64,000 bases of DNA from Serratia marcescens (GTDB taxonomy: Bacteria; Pseudomonadota; Gammaproteobacteria; Enterobacterales; Enterobacteriaceae). How positions within the stretch are numbered: the stretch's first letter is position 1; each line of letters begins with the position of its first letter. The translations under genes were made by a program, and so were the position numbers. Shown here piece by piece: positions 17,927 to 26,339 of this stretch. The notes beneath the pieces were generated by a model. The model was not told where the DNA came from, made no database searches, and saw only the letters and a list, made by a program, of their open reading frames with translations. Location: NCBI RefSeq assembly GCF_029846115.1, contig NZ_JARVZZ010000001.1, forward strand, positions 1,488,001 through 1,552,000. Reading direction: 5' to 3'.

Positions 17927-19009
17927 TCAGAACTGATACATGATGCCGGTTTCGACGATGTCGTCGGCGCCGGCGCCGACGGCGTTCTGCTGTTGCAGCA
18001 GGTTGAGTTTGTACTCCACGTAGGTAGACATGTTGGCGTTGAAGCTGTAATTCAGCGCCAGATCCAGGTATTTGACCAGATCGGCGTCGCCGATGCCGGG
18101 CAGGTTGCGGCCGCGCGTTTGCAGGTAGGCCAGCGAGGGCGTGACGCCGGAATCGAAGTGATACTGCGCGACCGCCTCGACGGCGTCCGCGCGGGGGGCG
18201 AAGCCGGCGTAGCGATCGCCGTCGACGTAGGTCATGTTCTCGGTACGCGCGTAGCTTGCCGCCAGGTAGAGGTTGTCCTGGTCGTATTTCAGCCCCAGCG
18301 TCCAGGCCCGGGCGCGATCGCCGTCAGCCAGGCCGAAGCGCTGTTGCGCCAGGGTGCGCGCAGAGTTGGCGTAGGCGGCGCCAACGTTGAGCCCCACGCC
18401 GGTGTTGTAGGTGGCGGAAAAGGCGTAGCCATCGCCGTTTTGCGTCTGGATATCCTTCGCCCGTTGAGCGTCGTCCCCCCGATTCTTCCCCTGATATTGC
18501 AGGCCGAGATCCAGGCCGTCGACCAGACCGCCCAGGCTGCGGTTGTGGTAGGTCAGCAGGCCGTTGGCGCGGCCGGTCATAAAGTTGTCGGCCGCTTCGT
18601 AGCTGTCGTTGCCGAATTCAGGCAGCACGTCCGTCCAGCCGGCCACGTCATACAGCAGGCCGTAGTTGCGGCCGTAATCCAGACTGCCCCAGTGGCCGAA
18701 CGTCAATCCGGCAAAGCCCAGGCGGGTATAGCTGTCGCCCGGCCCGGCGCTCTCCGGCTGATCGAGCCCTGCCTGATATTCCCATTGGCCATACCCCGTC
18801 AGCCCGTCGCCGATCTGCGTCTCGCCTTTGAAGCCGAAGCGGGTATAGGAGCGGTCGCCGTTATTGTCGGCGTCGCTGCTGAAGTCATGCACGCCGTTCA
18901 GTTGGCCGTACAGATCCAGTTTATTGCCGTCTTTATTGACGATTTCTGCGCCGGTGGCGGCGGCCGGCAGCAGGATGAACAGCGTCATCAGCACGCTTTT
19001 ATGGTTCAT
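17927..19009 (-). CDS. OmpC/OmpF-type outer-membrane porin
   Basis: The start at 19009 has GGGGAAC upstream and gives a 360-residue precursor; a longer frame from 19279 was rejected. Residues 1-20 are a signal peptide (MTLFILLPAAATGA). The mature protein begins AEIVNKDGNKLDLYGQLNG, the general-porin start, contains SYTRFGFKGETQIGDGLTGYG and ends in an aromatic strand (GIMYQF) for BAM insertion. It lies 32 bp behind the ABC ATPase and is transcribed with it, so it probably supplies the outer-membrane route for the same substrate. It is not the main OmpC or OmpF by context. Confidence 0.88.
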   Translation of the reverse strand: MNHKSVLMTLFILLPAAATGAEIVNKDGNKLDLYGQLNGVHDFSSDADNNGDRSYTRFGFKGETQIGDGLTGYGQWEYQAGLDQPESAGPGDSYTRLGFAGLTFGHWGSLDYGRNYGLLYDVAGWTDVLPEFGNDSYEAADNFMTGRANGLLTYHNRSLGGLVDGLDLGLQYQGKNRGDDAQRAKDIQTQNGDGYAFSATYNTGVGLNVGAAYANSARTLAQQRFGLADGDRARAWTLGLKYDQDNLYLAASYARTENMTYVDGDRYAGFAPRADAVEAVAQYHFDSGVTPSLAYLQTRGRNLPGIGDADLVKYLDLALNYSFNANMSTYVEYKLNLLQQQNAVGAGADDIVETGIMYQF

Positions 19010-19041
19010 TTCAGTTCCCCAAGTGAATGAAAACAGGGCCG

Positions 19042-19833
19042 TTAACCGGCCGATTGCGCTTGCGCGATTTTTTTGTACAGGCAGCTGCGGATCCGATCGG
19101 TGAGGTGCCGCAGGCTCTCCCGGTTGCGCACCGCACGCGGGAGGTTGACGCTGAATTCGTCGTCGATCCGTTTGCTGGTCGCGTCCAGGATCAGCACCCG
19201 ATCGGACATCAGCACCGCTTCTTCGACGTCGTGCGTCACCATCACCATGGCGCGCGTGCGCAGCCGGTTGTCTCCCCACAGCGCCAGCAGGTCGCCCCGC
19301 AGTTTTTGCGCGGTAAAGATATCGAGGGCGGAGAAGGGTTCGTCCAGCAGCAAGAGGTCGGGCTCTACCGCCAACGCCCGGGCGAAGCCCACCCGTTGAC
19401 GCATGCCACCCGAGAGCTCGCGCGGCCAGGCGTGCTCATAGCCGGTCAGGCCCACCAGGCGCAGCAGCGCTCCCAGCCGCTCGGCGATCGTCTGCGGCGG
19501 CAGCCGTTGCGCCAGCAACCCGAAGGCGATGTTGTCGTACACCGTTAGCCAGGGATAGAGCGCGTAGGACTGAAACACCATGCCGACGTTGGCGCTTGGG
19601 CCGTCGACCGGTTTGCCTGCCAGCGTGAGTGTGCCGCTGTCCGGTGGGATCAGCCCGGCCAGCATGCGCAGCAGCGTGGACTTGCCCGAGCCGGATTGCC
19701 CCAGAATGGTGACGAACTCGCCGGCGTGCACGGTCAGCGTCACGTCGCGCAGCACGGGGTTGGGGCGCTTGTTTTCGCCGATAAACGTCTTGTTCAGCCG
19801 ACGGGCGCTGATAATCACCTCTTGAGTCACCAT
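19042..19833 (-). CDS. ABC transporter ATPase (nitrate/taurine importer type), first ATPase
   Basis: A 263-residue ATPase with Walker A LGQSGSGKST, Q-loop VFQSYALYPWL, signature LSGGMRQRVGFARAL, Walker B LLLLDEPFSALD and switch THDVEE. The C-terminal ~50 residues (SVNLPRAVRNRESLRHLT) resemble the tails of SsuB/TauB/NrtD proteins. It lies 15 bp after the permease and 32 bp before the porin, so the three form one operon. No substrate-binding protein is present next to it. Confidence 0.9.
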   Translation of the reverse strand: MVTQEVIISARRLNKTFIGENKRPNPVLRDVTLTVHAGEFVTILGQSGSGKSTLLRMLAGLIPPDSGTLTLAGKPVDGPSANVGMVFQSYALYPWLTVYDNIAFGLLAQRLPPQTIAERLGALLRLVGLTGYEHAWPRELSGGMRQRVGFARALAVEPDLLLLDEPFSALDIFTAQKLRGDLLALWGDNRLRTRAMVMVTHDVEEAVLMSDRVLILDATSKRIDDEFSVNLPRAVRNRESLRHLTDRIRSCLYKKIAQAQSAG

Positions 19834-19848
19834 GTTGTTCCCCTTTGA

Positions 19849-21570
19849 TCAGTCATATTTGAATTTGGTTTCCGCGATGCGATACAGCGGTTGCCAGACG
19901 AAGATGATGCACAGCGCCACCAGCGCGCACATCGCGGCGCAGCCCAGCGCGGACTCCGGGTTCTTGCCGGCGTCGGTGACGACGGAAATGAACGCGCCCA
20001 GCCCGGTGGCGCTGAGGGTGGTGCTGCCCCACTGGATCACCTCGGCGGCGATGGCGCTGTTCCAGGCGCCGCCGGCGGCGGAGATGATGCCCGTCACGAT
20101 GTAGGGGAAAATTGCCGGCAGCATGTAGTAGCGCCACCAGCGGAAGCGGCGCAGCCCGAAGGTTTCGCTGACCTCGGTGATCTGCGTCGGAATGGCGGAA
20201 ACGCCGGCGATCACGTTAAACAACACGTACCACTGGGTGCCCAACATGATCATCGGGATGGCCCACCAGCCGAGATCCTGATGATAAATGGCGATGAAGG
20301 CGGCGATCAGCGGGTAGAAAATGTTGGGCGGAATGGCCGCCAGGATCTGGATGATCGGCTGGAAGATCTTCACCAGCCGCGGATTCATGCCGATCCACAC
20401 CCCCAGCGGCGTGAAGATCGCCACGCTGAGCAGCATGGCCGCGGCCACGCGCGCGGTGGTGAGCAGCATCCATTCCGGCAGCATGGCGAAGTACTGTTTG
20501 GGGAAGTATTCCCACAGCCGGTAACCGAACCAGACGCAGGCCAGCACCACGCCGAGATACCACAGGCTGCGCCACAGCCAGTTCCCCTTGGCGGCGAGCC
20601 TGAACAGGCGGTGCAGGCCGAGGGCATACCACAGCCGCGGCAGCTTGAACAGCCACAGGTCAGCCAGCGCGCGCAGCGTGTGGCCCAGCGCCGCACCGAC
20701 GTGCGAGAAGGCCAGGCTGTTGTAAAACCACGGATTGCCGAGCGGCCGATTGGCGGTGACGTCTTCGTATTTGAAGCGCGCGGTATAGCGCACCAGCGGG
20801 CGGAAAACCAGCTGATCGAGCAGCACGATGTTGGCGGCCAGCGCGACGATCGCATACAGGATCGCCGGCACGTTCTGCTGCGCCAGCGCTTCGGCGATGT
20901 AGGAACCGACGCCGGGCAGTTCGACCGAGCGATCGCCGACCGGAATGGCCTCGGAGGCCACCAGGGCGAACCAGGCGGCGGATTGCGACACCATGGCGTT
21001 CCACAGCAGGCCCGGCACTGAATAGATGAACTCCAGCCGCCAGAAGCGTTGCCACGGGTTGTAATTGAAGCTGCGTGCGGCTTCATCCAGCTCTTTGGGC
21101 ACGATGCGCAGCGTCTGATACAGCGTCAGCATCATGTTCCAGGCCTGGCCGGTAAACACCGCGAAGATGGCGGTGCACTCCAGCCCCATCACGCTGTGCG
21201 GGTAGAGGTTGAGAAAATACACGGTCGTGAAGGTCAGGAACCCCACCAGCGGCACCGACTCCATAAAGTTGACGAAGGGCAGGATCACCCGGCGCAGCGG
21301 CGTATAGCGCGCGGCCAGCACGGCGAAAACCACAGAAAACAGCAACGACCAGGCCATGCCGAGGAGAAAGCGCATGCTGGTTCTGAGCGAATAATAAAGC
21401 AGGTTCCAGGCATCAAGACTGATGGCAGAGACGTTTTGTTCATTGAAGTCACCGTGCATGTCACCCCAGGCACGAATAAAAAAGGCAATGAAAAAAACAC
21501 CGATGGCGATAACGATAAAGTCATTTAAATACGACTTTTTGAAAACAGATGTACCCCGGTTATTTTGCAT
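19849..21570 (-). CDS. ABC transporter permease with two fused permease domains
   Basis: About 573 residues from the ATG at 21570 (AAGG upstream); an ATG at 21594 is also possible. The N-terminal half (~75-255) and the C-terminal half (~380-570) each carry a binding-protein-dependent permease domain, with EAA-type loops at ELDEAARSFNYNPWQRFWRLE and ITEVSETFGLRRFRWWRYYML. Between them is a long linker with two further hydrophobic segments. One polypeptide thus supplies both halves of the channel and could couple to two different ATPases. The substrate class by fold is nitrate, sulfonate or similar anions, which is inference. A short leader ORF precedes it. Confidence 0.88.
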   Translation of the reverse strand: MQNNRGTSVFKKSYLNDFIVIAIGVFFIAFFIRAWGDMHGDFNEQNVSAISLDAWNLLYYSLRTSMRFLLGMAWSLLFSVVFAVLAARYTPLRRVILPFVNFMESVPLVGFLTFTTVYFLNLYPHSVMGLECTAIFAVFTGQAWNMMLTLYQTLRIVPKELDEAARSFNYNPWQRFWRLEFIYSVPGLLWNAMVSQSAAWFALVASEAIPVGDRSVELPGVGSYIAEALAQQNVPAILYAIVALAANIVLLDQLVFRPLVRYTARFKYEDVTANRPLGNPWFYNSLAFSHVGAALGHTLRALADLWLFKLPRLWYALGLHRLFRLAAKGNWLWRSLWYLGVVLACVWFGYRLWEYFPKQYFAMLPEWMLLTTARVAAAMLLSVAIFTPLGVWIGMNPRLVKIFQPIIQILAAIPPNIFYPLIAAFIAIYHQDLGWWAIPMIMLGTQWYVLFNVIAGVSAIPTQITEVSETFGLRRFRWWRYYMLPAIFPYIVTGIISAAGGAWNSAIAAEVIQWGSTTLSATGLGAFISVVTDAGKNPESALGCAAMCALVALCIIFVWQPLYRIAETKFKYD

Positions 21571-21594
21571 AACGCAATACCTTATTTTTCCCAT

Positions 21595-22014
21595 AAGAAA
21601 TCCGTCGCCGCTCGGGGAATATGCCCGGCGACACCAGATAAATACCGCCGTAGCGGTTGAGACAGACGTTGTTTTCGCAGCGGGGCGATGGGTGGGCCGG
21701 CAGAGCGGGAAAGGCCGTCAGAAGGGGAGCGGTTGCCGCATTCCGTGTCTTTCAGAATGCAACCTGGATGGCATTACTGAAAGACGCCCAATAGCATTAG
21801 CGTAAAACTAAAACTTTCATCGCCCATGGGGCCCTCCTCGGTTTAAATATGGCAGGAAGAGGGTAATGTTTTTCGCTAATAAAAAGCAATTGGCGGCGTA
21901 GGGTTTTTACGGTTGATGTGTAACAGGATAAATATTCATTTTTTAATCGCTATATCCGGAAAATAAAATAACGCATGGTGGTGGCGATAAAGACGGGGAA
22001 ATAAATCACGGCGA
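21595..22014 (-). promoter_or_regulatory. Leader/promoter region of the ABC permease operon
   Basis: About 420 bp without a long gene. It holds a 17-codon ORF (21774-21827) with a strong ribosome site and, after it, a hairpin with GCATTC (21738-21743) pairing to GAATGC (21755-21760), extended by GGTT/AACC. The part beyond 21840 is AT-rich and likely holds the promoter. Confidence 0.5.
21774..21827 (-). CDS. Putative 17-residue leader peptide ahead of the permease gene
   Basis: MGDESFSFTLMLLGVFQ is encoded with AGGAGG five bases before the ATG. Like the leader at 17590-17652 it starts M-x-D-x-S with an acidic group, turns hydrophobic, and is followed after its stop by TTGCATTCTGAAAG and a hairpin. 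The coupling of a strong start site to a downstream structure points to translational or attenuation control of the transporter. Confidence 0.5.
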   Translation of the reverse strand: MGDESFSFTLMLLGVFQ

Positions 22015-22049
22015 AATAAAACGGCGCGCCTGAAGGGGGGGCGCCGCCG
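22015..22049 (-). terminator. Intrinsic terminator after the OtsA-like gene
   Basis: CGGCGGCGCC and GGCGCGCCG pair with one bulge, followed on the minus strand by TTTTATTT. It begins 5 bp past the stop at 22054. Confidence 0.7.
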
Positions 22050-22053
22050 TAAA

Positions 22054-22743
22054 TCAATAAACCTGCCTGCCGTTGATGCCGGCGGGGAAAATGCCGGTGG
22101 CGAAAATATGCCCGTTGGCCTGGATCTGATCGTCGGGCAGCATCTCCAGCGGGAACTCGGCCGTCAGGCAGCTGAGAAAGGCGTTGCGATCGTCCGTGGT
22201 GGTAAAGCCGATCAGATCGTAGAACAGCAGCGACGCGATCAGCTGGCGATGTTCCGGGATGCGCCGCAGCAGCGCCGCCGACGGGAACGGCAGGTGGAAG
22301 AAGAACGCGCAGGCGTTCAGCAGCCCCTGTTCCTTCAGCGCCTGGGCGCAAGGCAGCAGCTGGTAGTCGTCGATGCAGACGGTGTCGCCGGGGCACAGGT
22401 GCTCGCAGGCGATATCGGCAAAACGGCGGTTCAGCTGCCGGTAGGCGCGGTAGTTTTCCGGCGTGAAGTGCGCCTTCTCCGGCTGGTTGTGGAACACCGG
22501 CCATAGGCCGTCGTGGTAATAGCCCTGATAGTGGCGGCGAAACTCCTCGATCGACAGCGGAAAGGTCACCTGATCGTAACCGGTGCGTTGGCGGCAACTG
22601 ATCGGGCGCTGTGCGAAATTCTGCACGTCGCCGTTCCAGCCGAGCCACAGCCCCGGTTCGGCGTCGGCCGCCAGCGTCTGGCCGGCGCAGGCCAGATCCT
22701 TACCGTCGCACTGCTTGTTGGAAATCAGCACCAAACGAGACAT
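22054..22743 (-). CDS. Half-length OtsA-like protein (N-terminal Rossmann half only)
   Basis: The start at 22743 (AAGGAG upstream) gives 229 residues. It follows the N-terminal half of trehalose-6-phosphate synthase: MSRLVLISN, GLWLGWNG, LWPVFHN, CIDDYQLLP, CAFFFHLPFPSAALL, YDLIGFTTTDDRNAFL, then FPAGIN. It stops where the C-terminal nucleotide-sugar domain of OtsA (another ~230 residues) should begin. The usual SNR and HDYHLL have become SNK and DDYQLL, and the GG loop is missing. It may be a degenerate paralogue, a regulator or a partner-dependent enzyme. It is the last gene of a tight operon with a GNAT and a glutamine-synthetase-like enzyme, ending at a good terminator, which argues against recent decay. 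Confidence 0.75.
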   Translation of the reverse strand: MSRLVLISNKQCDGKDLACAGQTLAADAEPGLWLGWNGDVQNFAQRPISCRQRTGYDQVTFPLSIEEFRRHYQGYYHDGLWPVFHNQPEKAHFTPENYRAYRQLNRRFADIACEHLCPGDTVCIDDYQLLPCAQALKEQGLLNACAFFFHLPFPSAALLRRIPEHRQLIASLLFYDLIGFTTTDDRNAFLSCLTAEFPLEMLPDDQIQANGHIFATGIFPAGINGRQVY

Positions 22744-22757
22744 TGGGGGTCTCCTTA

Positions 22758-23168
22758 TCAGTGAAGGGCGCGCAGGGCGTGCGCCGAACCATCGGCGCGC
22801 CAGGGCGCTTGCAGCGCGGGCAGCGTGACGCGCAGGCCGCGCAAGGCCGGATGCGCCAGACAGCAGCGCGTCAGCCAGCTTCCCAGCCCGACGCCGCGGT
22901 ATTCGGCGCTGACGAACAGTTCGCTCACCGAGGCGAAGGTGGCGTAATCGGTCACCATGCGGGCGAAACCGAGCAGGTGGCACTTGCGATACAGCCCGAA
23001 GCACAGGCCGTGGCGCGCCAGGCGCTCGGCCGCCGCCCGATCCGGCAGGTTGAGGAAACGCTGGATCGCATCGATATCCAGCAACTGCCGATCGGTGCTG
23101 ATATGAAAAACGCCTTTGCGCCAGCAGAGCAGCGGCTGTGCGGACGCCCGTTGCGGTTGCATATTCAT
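22758..23168 (-). CDS. GNAT-family N-acetyltransferase
   Basis: The ATG at 23168 has AAGGA upstream and gives 136 residues; a longer frame overlapping the synthetase was rejected. The acetyl-CoA-binding motif A is visible as VSELFVSAEYRGVGLGSWL, preceded by the beta-strand LGFARMVTDYATFASV. Proteins of this look are small cytosolic acetyltransferases; the acceptor is unknown. It sits 14 bp before the OtsA-like gene and 28 bp after the synthetase gene, so an amine or amino-sugar acceptor made by the neighbours is possible. Confidence 0.78.
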   Translation of the reverse strand: MNMQPQRASAQPLLCWRKGVFHISTDRQLLDIDAIQRFLNLPDRAAAERLARHGLCFGLYRKCHLLGFARMVTDYATFASVSELFVSAEYRGVGLGSWLTRCCLAHPALRGLRVTLPALQAPWRADGSAHALRALH

Positions 23169-23196
23169 GATTATCCTTAGGTTAATGAACCGGTGG

Positions 23197-24567
23197 TTAC
23201 AGCATCCAGCCGAGTTCGGCGGCGGTGACCTGTTCCTCGAAGCGGCGTAGTTCGGCGCTTTTGCAGGTGTGCCACAGGGTGCAGAACGCCGGGCCGAGCA
23301 GCTCACGCAGCGGATCGCTGTGGCGGAACAGCGTCAGCGCCTCCTGTTGGCCGAGTGGCAAGGGCGCGGCGTTGTCGCTCTCGCAGCCGTTGGCCGCGGG
23401 CGGCAGCGGCAGCGGGTTTTCCAGGCCGTGCAGCAGGCCGCCGAGCATCACCGCCAGCGCCAGATAGGGGTTGGCGTCGGCGCCGGCCAGGCGGTATTCG
23501 ATGCGCTGGTTGGCGCTGTCGGCGCAGGGCAGGCGCAGCGCCACCGTGCGGTTGTTGTGGCCCCAGGAGGCGCGCAGCGGCACGTGCATGCCGGGGCGGA
23601 AGCGGCGGAACGCATTGATGTTGGGCGCCAGGATCGCCATCGACGCCGGCATCAGCGCCAGCATGCCCGCCATCGCCTGCTGCATGTTGTCGCTTAGTTC
23701 GCCCGGCGCGCCGGTCAGCAGGTTCTCGCCGTGCTCGTCCTGCAAACTGATGTGGAAATGCAGCCCGCTGCCGGCGGCGTGGGCGCAGGGCTTGGCCATA
23801 AAGCAGGCGTGCTGGTGGTGTTGCTCGGCAATCTGCCGCGTCAGGCGCTTCAGCGCCATGATCTGGTCGCAGGCTTCCAGCACGCGCCGGCTGTGATGCA
23901 GATTCAGCTCGTATTGGCCGGAGGCGGCTTCGGCCACCACGCCGGTCAACGGCAGGTTTTGCAGGCGCGCGTGCCGTTCGATGTCGCTCAGCAGCGCATG
24001 GTGGCGCTCGGGCGCATCCACCGCGAAGCTCTGCGTTGGGCAGGTTTCCGCCTCGGCGGGATGCTGTGGATCCTGCAGGTAGAACTCCAGTTCGGCCGCC
24101 ACCACCGGGAAGCAGTTGCGCTCGTGCAGGCGCTTCAGCACCCGTTGCAGCACCACACGCGGCTCCAGCTCGCAGGCGCCGCCGTCGGCGTTTTGCATCG
24201 TCAGCAGCAGCTGGGCGTGGCGTTCGGGATCGCGCGCGCAGGGGCGCAGCGTGCCGGGCACCGGCAGGCACAGACGGTCCGGCTCGCCCGCCCGCTGCCC
24301 CAGCCCGCTTTCTTCGATCACCCGGCCGTGCAGATCCAGGGCGTAAATCGACAGCGGGAAGTAGCAGCCTTTCTCCAGCCCAAAGGCTTCGGCGATCGGC
24401 AGCCGCTTGCCGCGCAGCTGGCCGTTCAGATCGTGCAGATAAATATCCAGCTGTTCGGTCTGCGGATAGCGCTGCAGGTAGTGTTCCAGCTCTTTGTGGA
24501 AGGCGCGCGTTGGCGAAGCGGGCAGCTCCGCCAGCAGCGGATTGAAGCCGATGATATTAGCATGCAT
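23197..24567 (-). CDS. Glutamine-synthetase-family ligase (PuuA-like, gamma-glutamyl-amine synthetase)
   Basis: A 456-residue GS-type enzyme with GGAG before the ATG. Metal and catalytic blocks are present: AAELEFYL, AEAASGQYELNL, GSGLHFHISL, APNINAFRRFRPG, NNRTVALRLPC and RIEYRLAGADANPYLALA. The NR..R and DANPYL blocks fit the class that includes gamma-glutamylputrescine synthetase PuuA rather than housekeeping GlnA; no adenylylation loop is evident. It would join glutamate to an amine with ATP. It leads a three-gene operon with a GNAT and a half-OtsA protein rather than the usual puu genes, so the amine may not be putrescine. Confidence 0.8.
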   Translation of the reverse strand: MHANIIGFNPLLAELPASPTRAFHKELEHYLQRYPQTEQLDIYLHDLNGQLRGKRLPIAEAFGLEKGCYFPLSIYALDLHGRVIEESGLGQRAGEPDRLCLPVPGTLRPCARDPERHAQLLLTMQNADGGACELEPRVVLQRVLKRLHERNCFPVVAAELEFYLQDPQHPAEAETCPTQSFAVDAPERHHALLSDIERHARLQNLPLTGVVAEAASGQYELNLHHSRRVLEACDQIMALKRLTRQIAEQHHQHACFMAKPCAHAAGSGLHFHISLQDEHGENLLTGAPGELSDNMQQAMAGMLALMPASMAILAPNINAFRRFRPGMHVPLRASWGHNNRTVALRLPCADSANQRIEYRLAGADANPYLALAVMLGGLLHGLENPLPLPPAANGCESDNAAPLPLGQQEALTLFRHSDPLRELLGPAFCTLWHTCKSAELRRFEEQVTAAELGWML

Positions 24568-24809
24568 GGCGTGCTCCAGAACGACGACCGATCACGGCTA
24601 GAGGCAGGGATAAACGCATGGGACAACTCTCTTGTGAGGCCATAGTGGCGATGTGAAAAGGGTATCTGCGGCGGCAAAAACTGTCTGTAAAAACGCCGTA
24701 ACGTTAACGGGGCGCGGAATAAAAATGCCGTAAAGAGTGCGGCGGCGTTGGCGGGTTGGCCGCGCCGGCACGGTCTATACTGGCGAGACGGGCCGTTGAA
24801 GGAGAGATA

Positions 24810-25130
24810 ATGATGAAGAAAATAGGGCTGCTTATCGCCGCGCTGGCCGCGTTCAACGCCACCGCGTCTTCCCCACAGGCGTGGGCCGAGAGCGAAAGGG
24901 CGATGCGCGTCGCCTGCCTGAAAGTCAGCGGGCTAAAAAACGCCAGGGTGGAAGGGGCGATCGTTCACTACGGTGATGACGTCGGCTATTCGGCGCTGTT
25001 TATCGGCGGGCGCTACCCGCAGCCGTTTATGAAAAACAAGCCGGGCAGGGAGCTGTGCTTATATCAGCGCACCACGCAGAAGGCGGCGGTGCAGGCGGTG
25101 GAGGGGAGCAACGCGTCTGCTCAACCTTGA
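24810..25130 (+). CDS. Small exported protein of unknown function
   Basis: The ATG at 24810 has GGAG six bases upstream. Residues 1-27 form a Sec signal peptide (KKIGLLIAALAAFNATAS...AWA). The mature ~80 residues contain two Cys (RVACLKVSG and RELCLYQRT), which could form a disulfide, and VHYGDDVGYSALFIGGRYPQP. I do not recognise the family. It diverges from the synthetase operon, and its end overlaps the end of the convergent membrane-protein gene by ten bases. Confidence 0.65.
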   Translation: MMKKIGLLIAALAAFNATASSPQAWAESERAMRVACLKVSGLKNARVEGAIVHYGDDVGYSALFIGGRYPQPFMKNKPGRELCLYQRTTQKAAVQAVEGSNASAQP

Positions 25131-25516
25131 TGCTTGATGAGGTAAATAAAAATACAACCCACGGCGATAATAACGACCTCTACGAGCAAAAGTATAAAAT
25201 CCATCGCCAGCCACTTTTGTAGCTCAAGAGAGGTGGTTTTTTGCACGAAGTCGTAGGTTTTCGCATCGAGCCAAACCTGATTCCTAATCTTGATTTTTTT
25301 CCTCTTCAGGATCCAAAGAAACCACTGTGCCTTTAATGAGATACCTAGCATGCCGAGGCCGTCGGCAAAGGCGACATAGGGCGGAATAAAATGTCCGCTG
25401 CCGGCGTAACGCTGATAGAAAGCGTCAAACTCTTTTTTATGGCGACGGTAGCCAATGAATTGGATGAAGGCGCTTAAAACCAGCAGCGTTAAGCATAATA
25501 TGACAAGGGTTTTCAT
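25121..25516 (-). CDS. Small membrane protein, paralogue 3 of a tandem triplet
   Basis: 131 residues with a membrane helix at each end (VILCLTLLVLSAFIQFIG and a C-terminal one ending in VGCIFIYLI). The central domain has the blocks RRHKKEFDAFYQRYAGSGHF, ADGLGMLGISLKAQWFLWIL, KIKI and KTYDFV, all shared with the two genes upstream. The arrangement behind an effector tail suggests an immunity protein of the inner membrane. The family is not one I can name. Confidence 0.65.
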   Translation of the reverse strand: MKTLVILCLTLLVLSAFIQFIGYRRHKKEFDAFYQRYAGSGHFIPPYVAFADGLGMLGISLKAQWFLWILKRKKIKIRNQVWLDAKTYDFVQKTTSLELQKWLAMDFILLLVEVVIIAVGCIFIYLIKHQG

Positions 25517-25529
25517 TGAGTAGCCTGAA

Positions 25530-25922
25530 TCACGACATTCTCGCTATTATCATAAAGATCAATGCCATGATGAAGAGCATGCCTTCCAGCGCCAAAAACG
25601 TGCCGTTGTTTTTCATCCAGGTCTGCAAGCGTTCAGATGATGAAAGACGAACAAATTCATAGGTCTTGGCGGGAAGATATTGGTTTTTTTTTACCTTGAT
25701 TTTCTTGCCGCAAAGGATCCATCTGAACCATTGGGCTTTGATGGAAGTACCTAAAGAGCCGAGGCCATCGGCAATCGCGACGTGAGCAGGGACAAAGTGG
25801 CCCTGTTGGATATAGCGTTGATAAAAAACATCGAACTCGCGTTTATAGCGACGAGAGTAAATATCTTGAACAAGCCAACAAAGTAAGAGCAGCGCGGCTG
25901 CAATAAGTGATGCTGTTTTCAT
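25530..25922 (-). CDS. Small membrane protein, paralogue 2 of a tandem triplet
   Basis: The start at 25922 was chosen because the product then begins MKTASLIAAALLLLCWL, like its paralogues (MKTLVIL, MKIAIVL). The centre has RRYKREFDVFYQRYIQQGHF, ADGLGSLGTSIKAQWFRWIL and KTYEFVRLSSSERLQTWM. Two membrane helices flank a basic cytosolic or periplasmic domain. It lies 13 bp before paralogue 3. Confidence 0.65.
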   Translation of the reverse strand: MKTASLIAAALLLLCWLVQDIYSRRYKREFDVFYQRYIQQGHFVPAHVAIADGLGSLGTSIKAQWFRWILCGKKIKVKKNQYLPAKTYEFVRLSSSERLQTWMKNNGTFLALEGMLFIMALIFMIIARMS

Positions 25923-25949
25923 AAGCCGCCGGCTAAGGTTCAAGGGGCG

Positions 25950-26339
25950 TTATGCCTTGCTCAAAAAAGCAAAGATACACATCAACGCCAAACACCCCAT
26001 TTTCAGCACGCTTAAGATGAAGTCTTTTCGAAGCCAGTTTTTGAGGCGTTGAGATGTATTTTCATTCACGAATTCGTAGGTTTTTGGGCTCAGAAAAGCG
26101 TTTTTCCCTATCTTTATTTTTCTGCCATTCAATATCCAATGGAACCATTGCGCTTTGATAGATACACCGAGCAAACCAAGGTTATCCGCGAAGATGACAA
26201 ATGGAGGCAAGGGGTGGGCGCTTTGCACATAACGTTGATAGAATTCAGAAAATTCGTCTTTATAGCGCCGATAGTAAAAATACTGAACCAGGGCACTAAT
26301 CAATGCCAGAGTGAAGAACAGAACGATAGCGATTTTCAT
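25950..26339 (-). CDS. Small membrane protein, paralogue 1 of a tandem triplet
   Basis: 129 residues with MKIAIVLFFTLALISALVQY at the N-terminus and a second helix at the C-terminus. Shared blocks are RRYKDEFSEFYQRYVQSAHP, ADNLGLLGVSIKAQWFHWIL and KTYEFVNENTSQRLKNWL. Its ATG overlaps the stop of the upstream effector-like frame as TAATG, which is the coupling usually seen between effector and immunity genes. Confidence 0.68.
   Translation of the reverse strand: MKIAIVLFFTLALISALVQYFYYRRYKDEFSEFYQRYVQSAHPLPPFVIFADNLGLLGVSIKAQWFHWILNGRKIKIGKNAFLSPKTYEFVNENTSQRLKNWLRKDFILSVLKMGCLALMCIFAFLSKA

Noticed and set aside
21731..21764. Guanidine (mini-ykkC) riboswitch in the leader of the ABC permease
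   Set aside because: The hairpin loops do not contain the paired ACGR loops expected of that class; only one hairpin is present.
24557..24619. Possible 20-codon leader peptide (MRLSLPLAVIGRRSGARHAC) before the glutamine-synthetase-like gene
   Set aside because: It overlaps the start of the gene and only a weak GAGAG site precedes it; nothing else supports translation.
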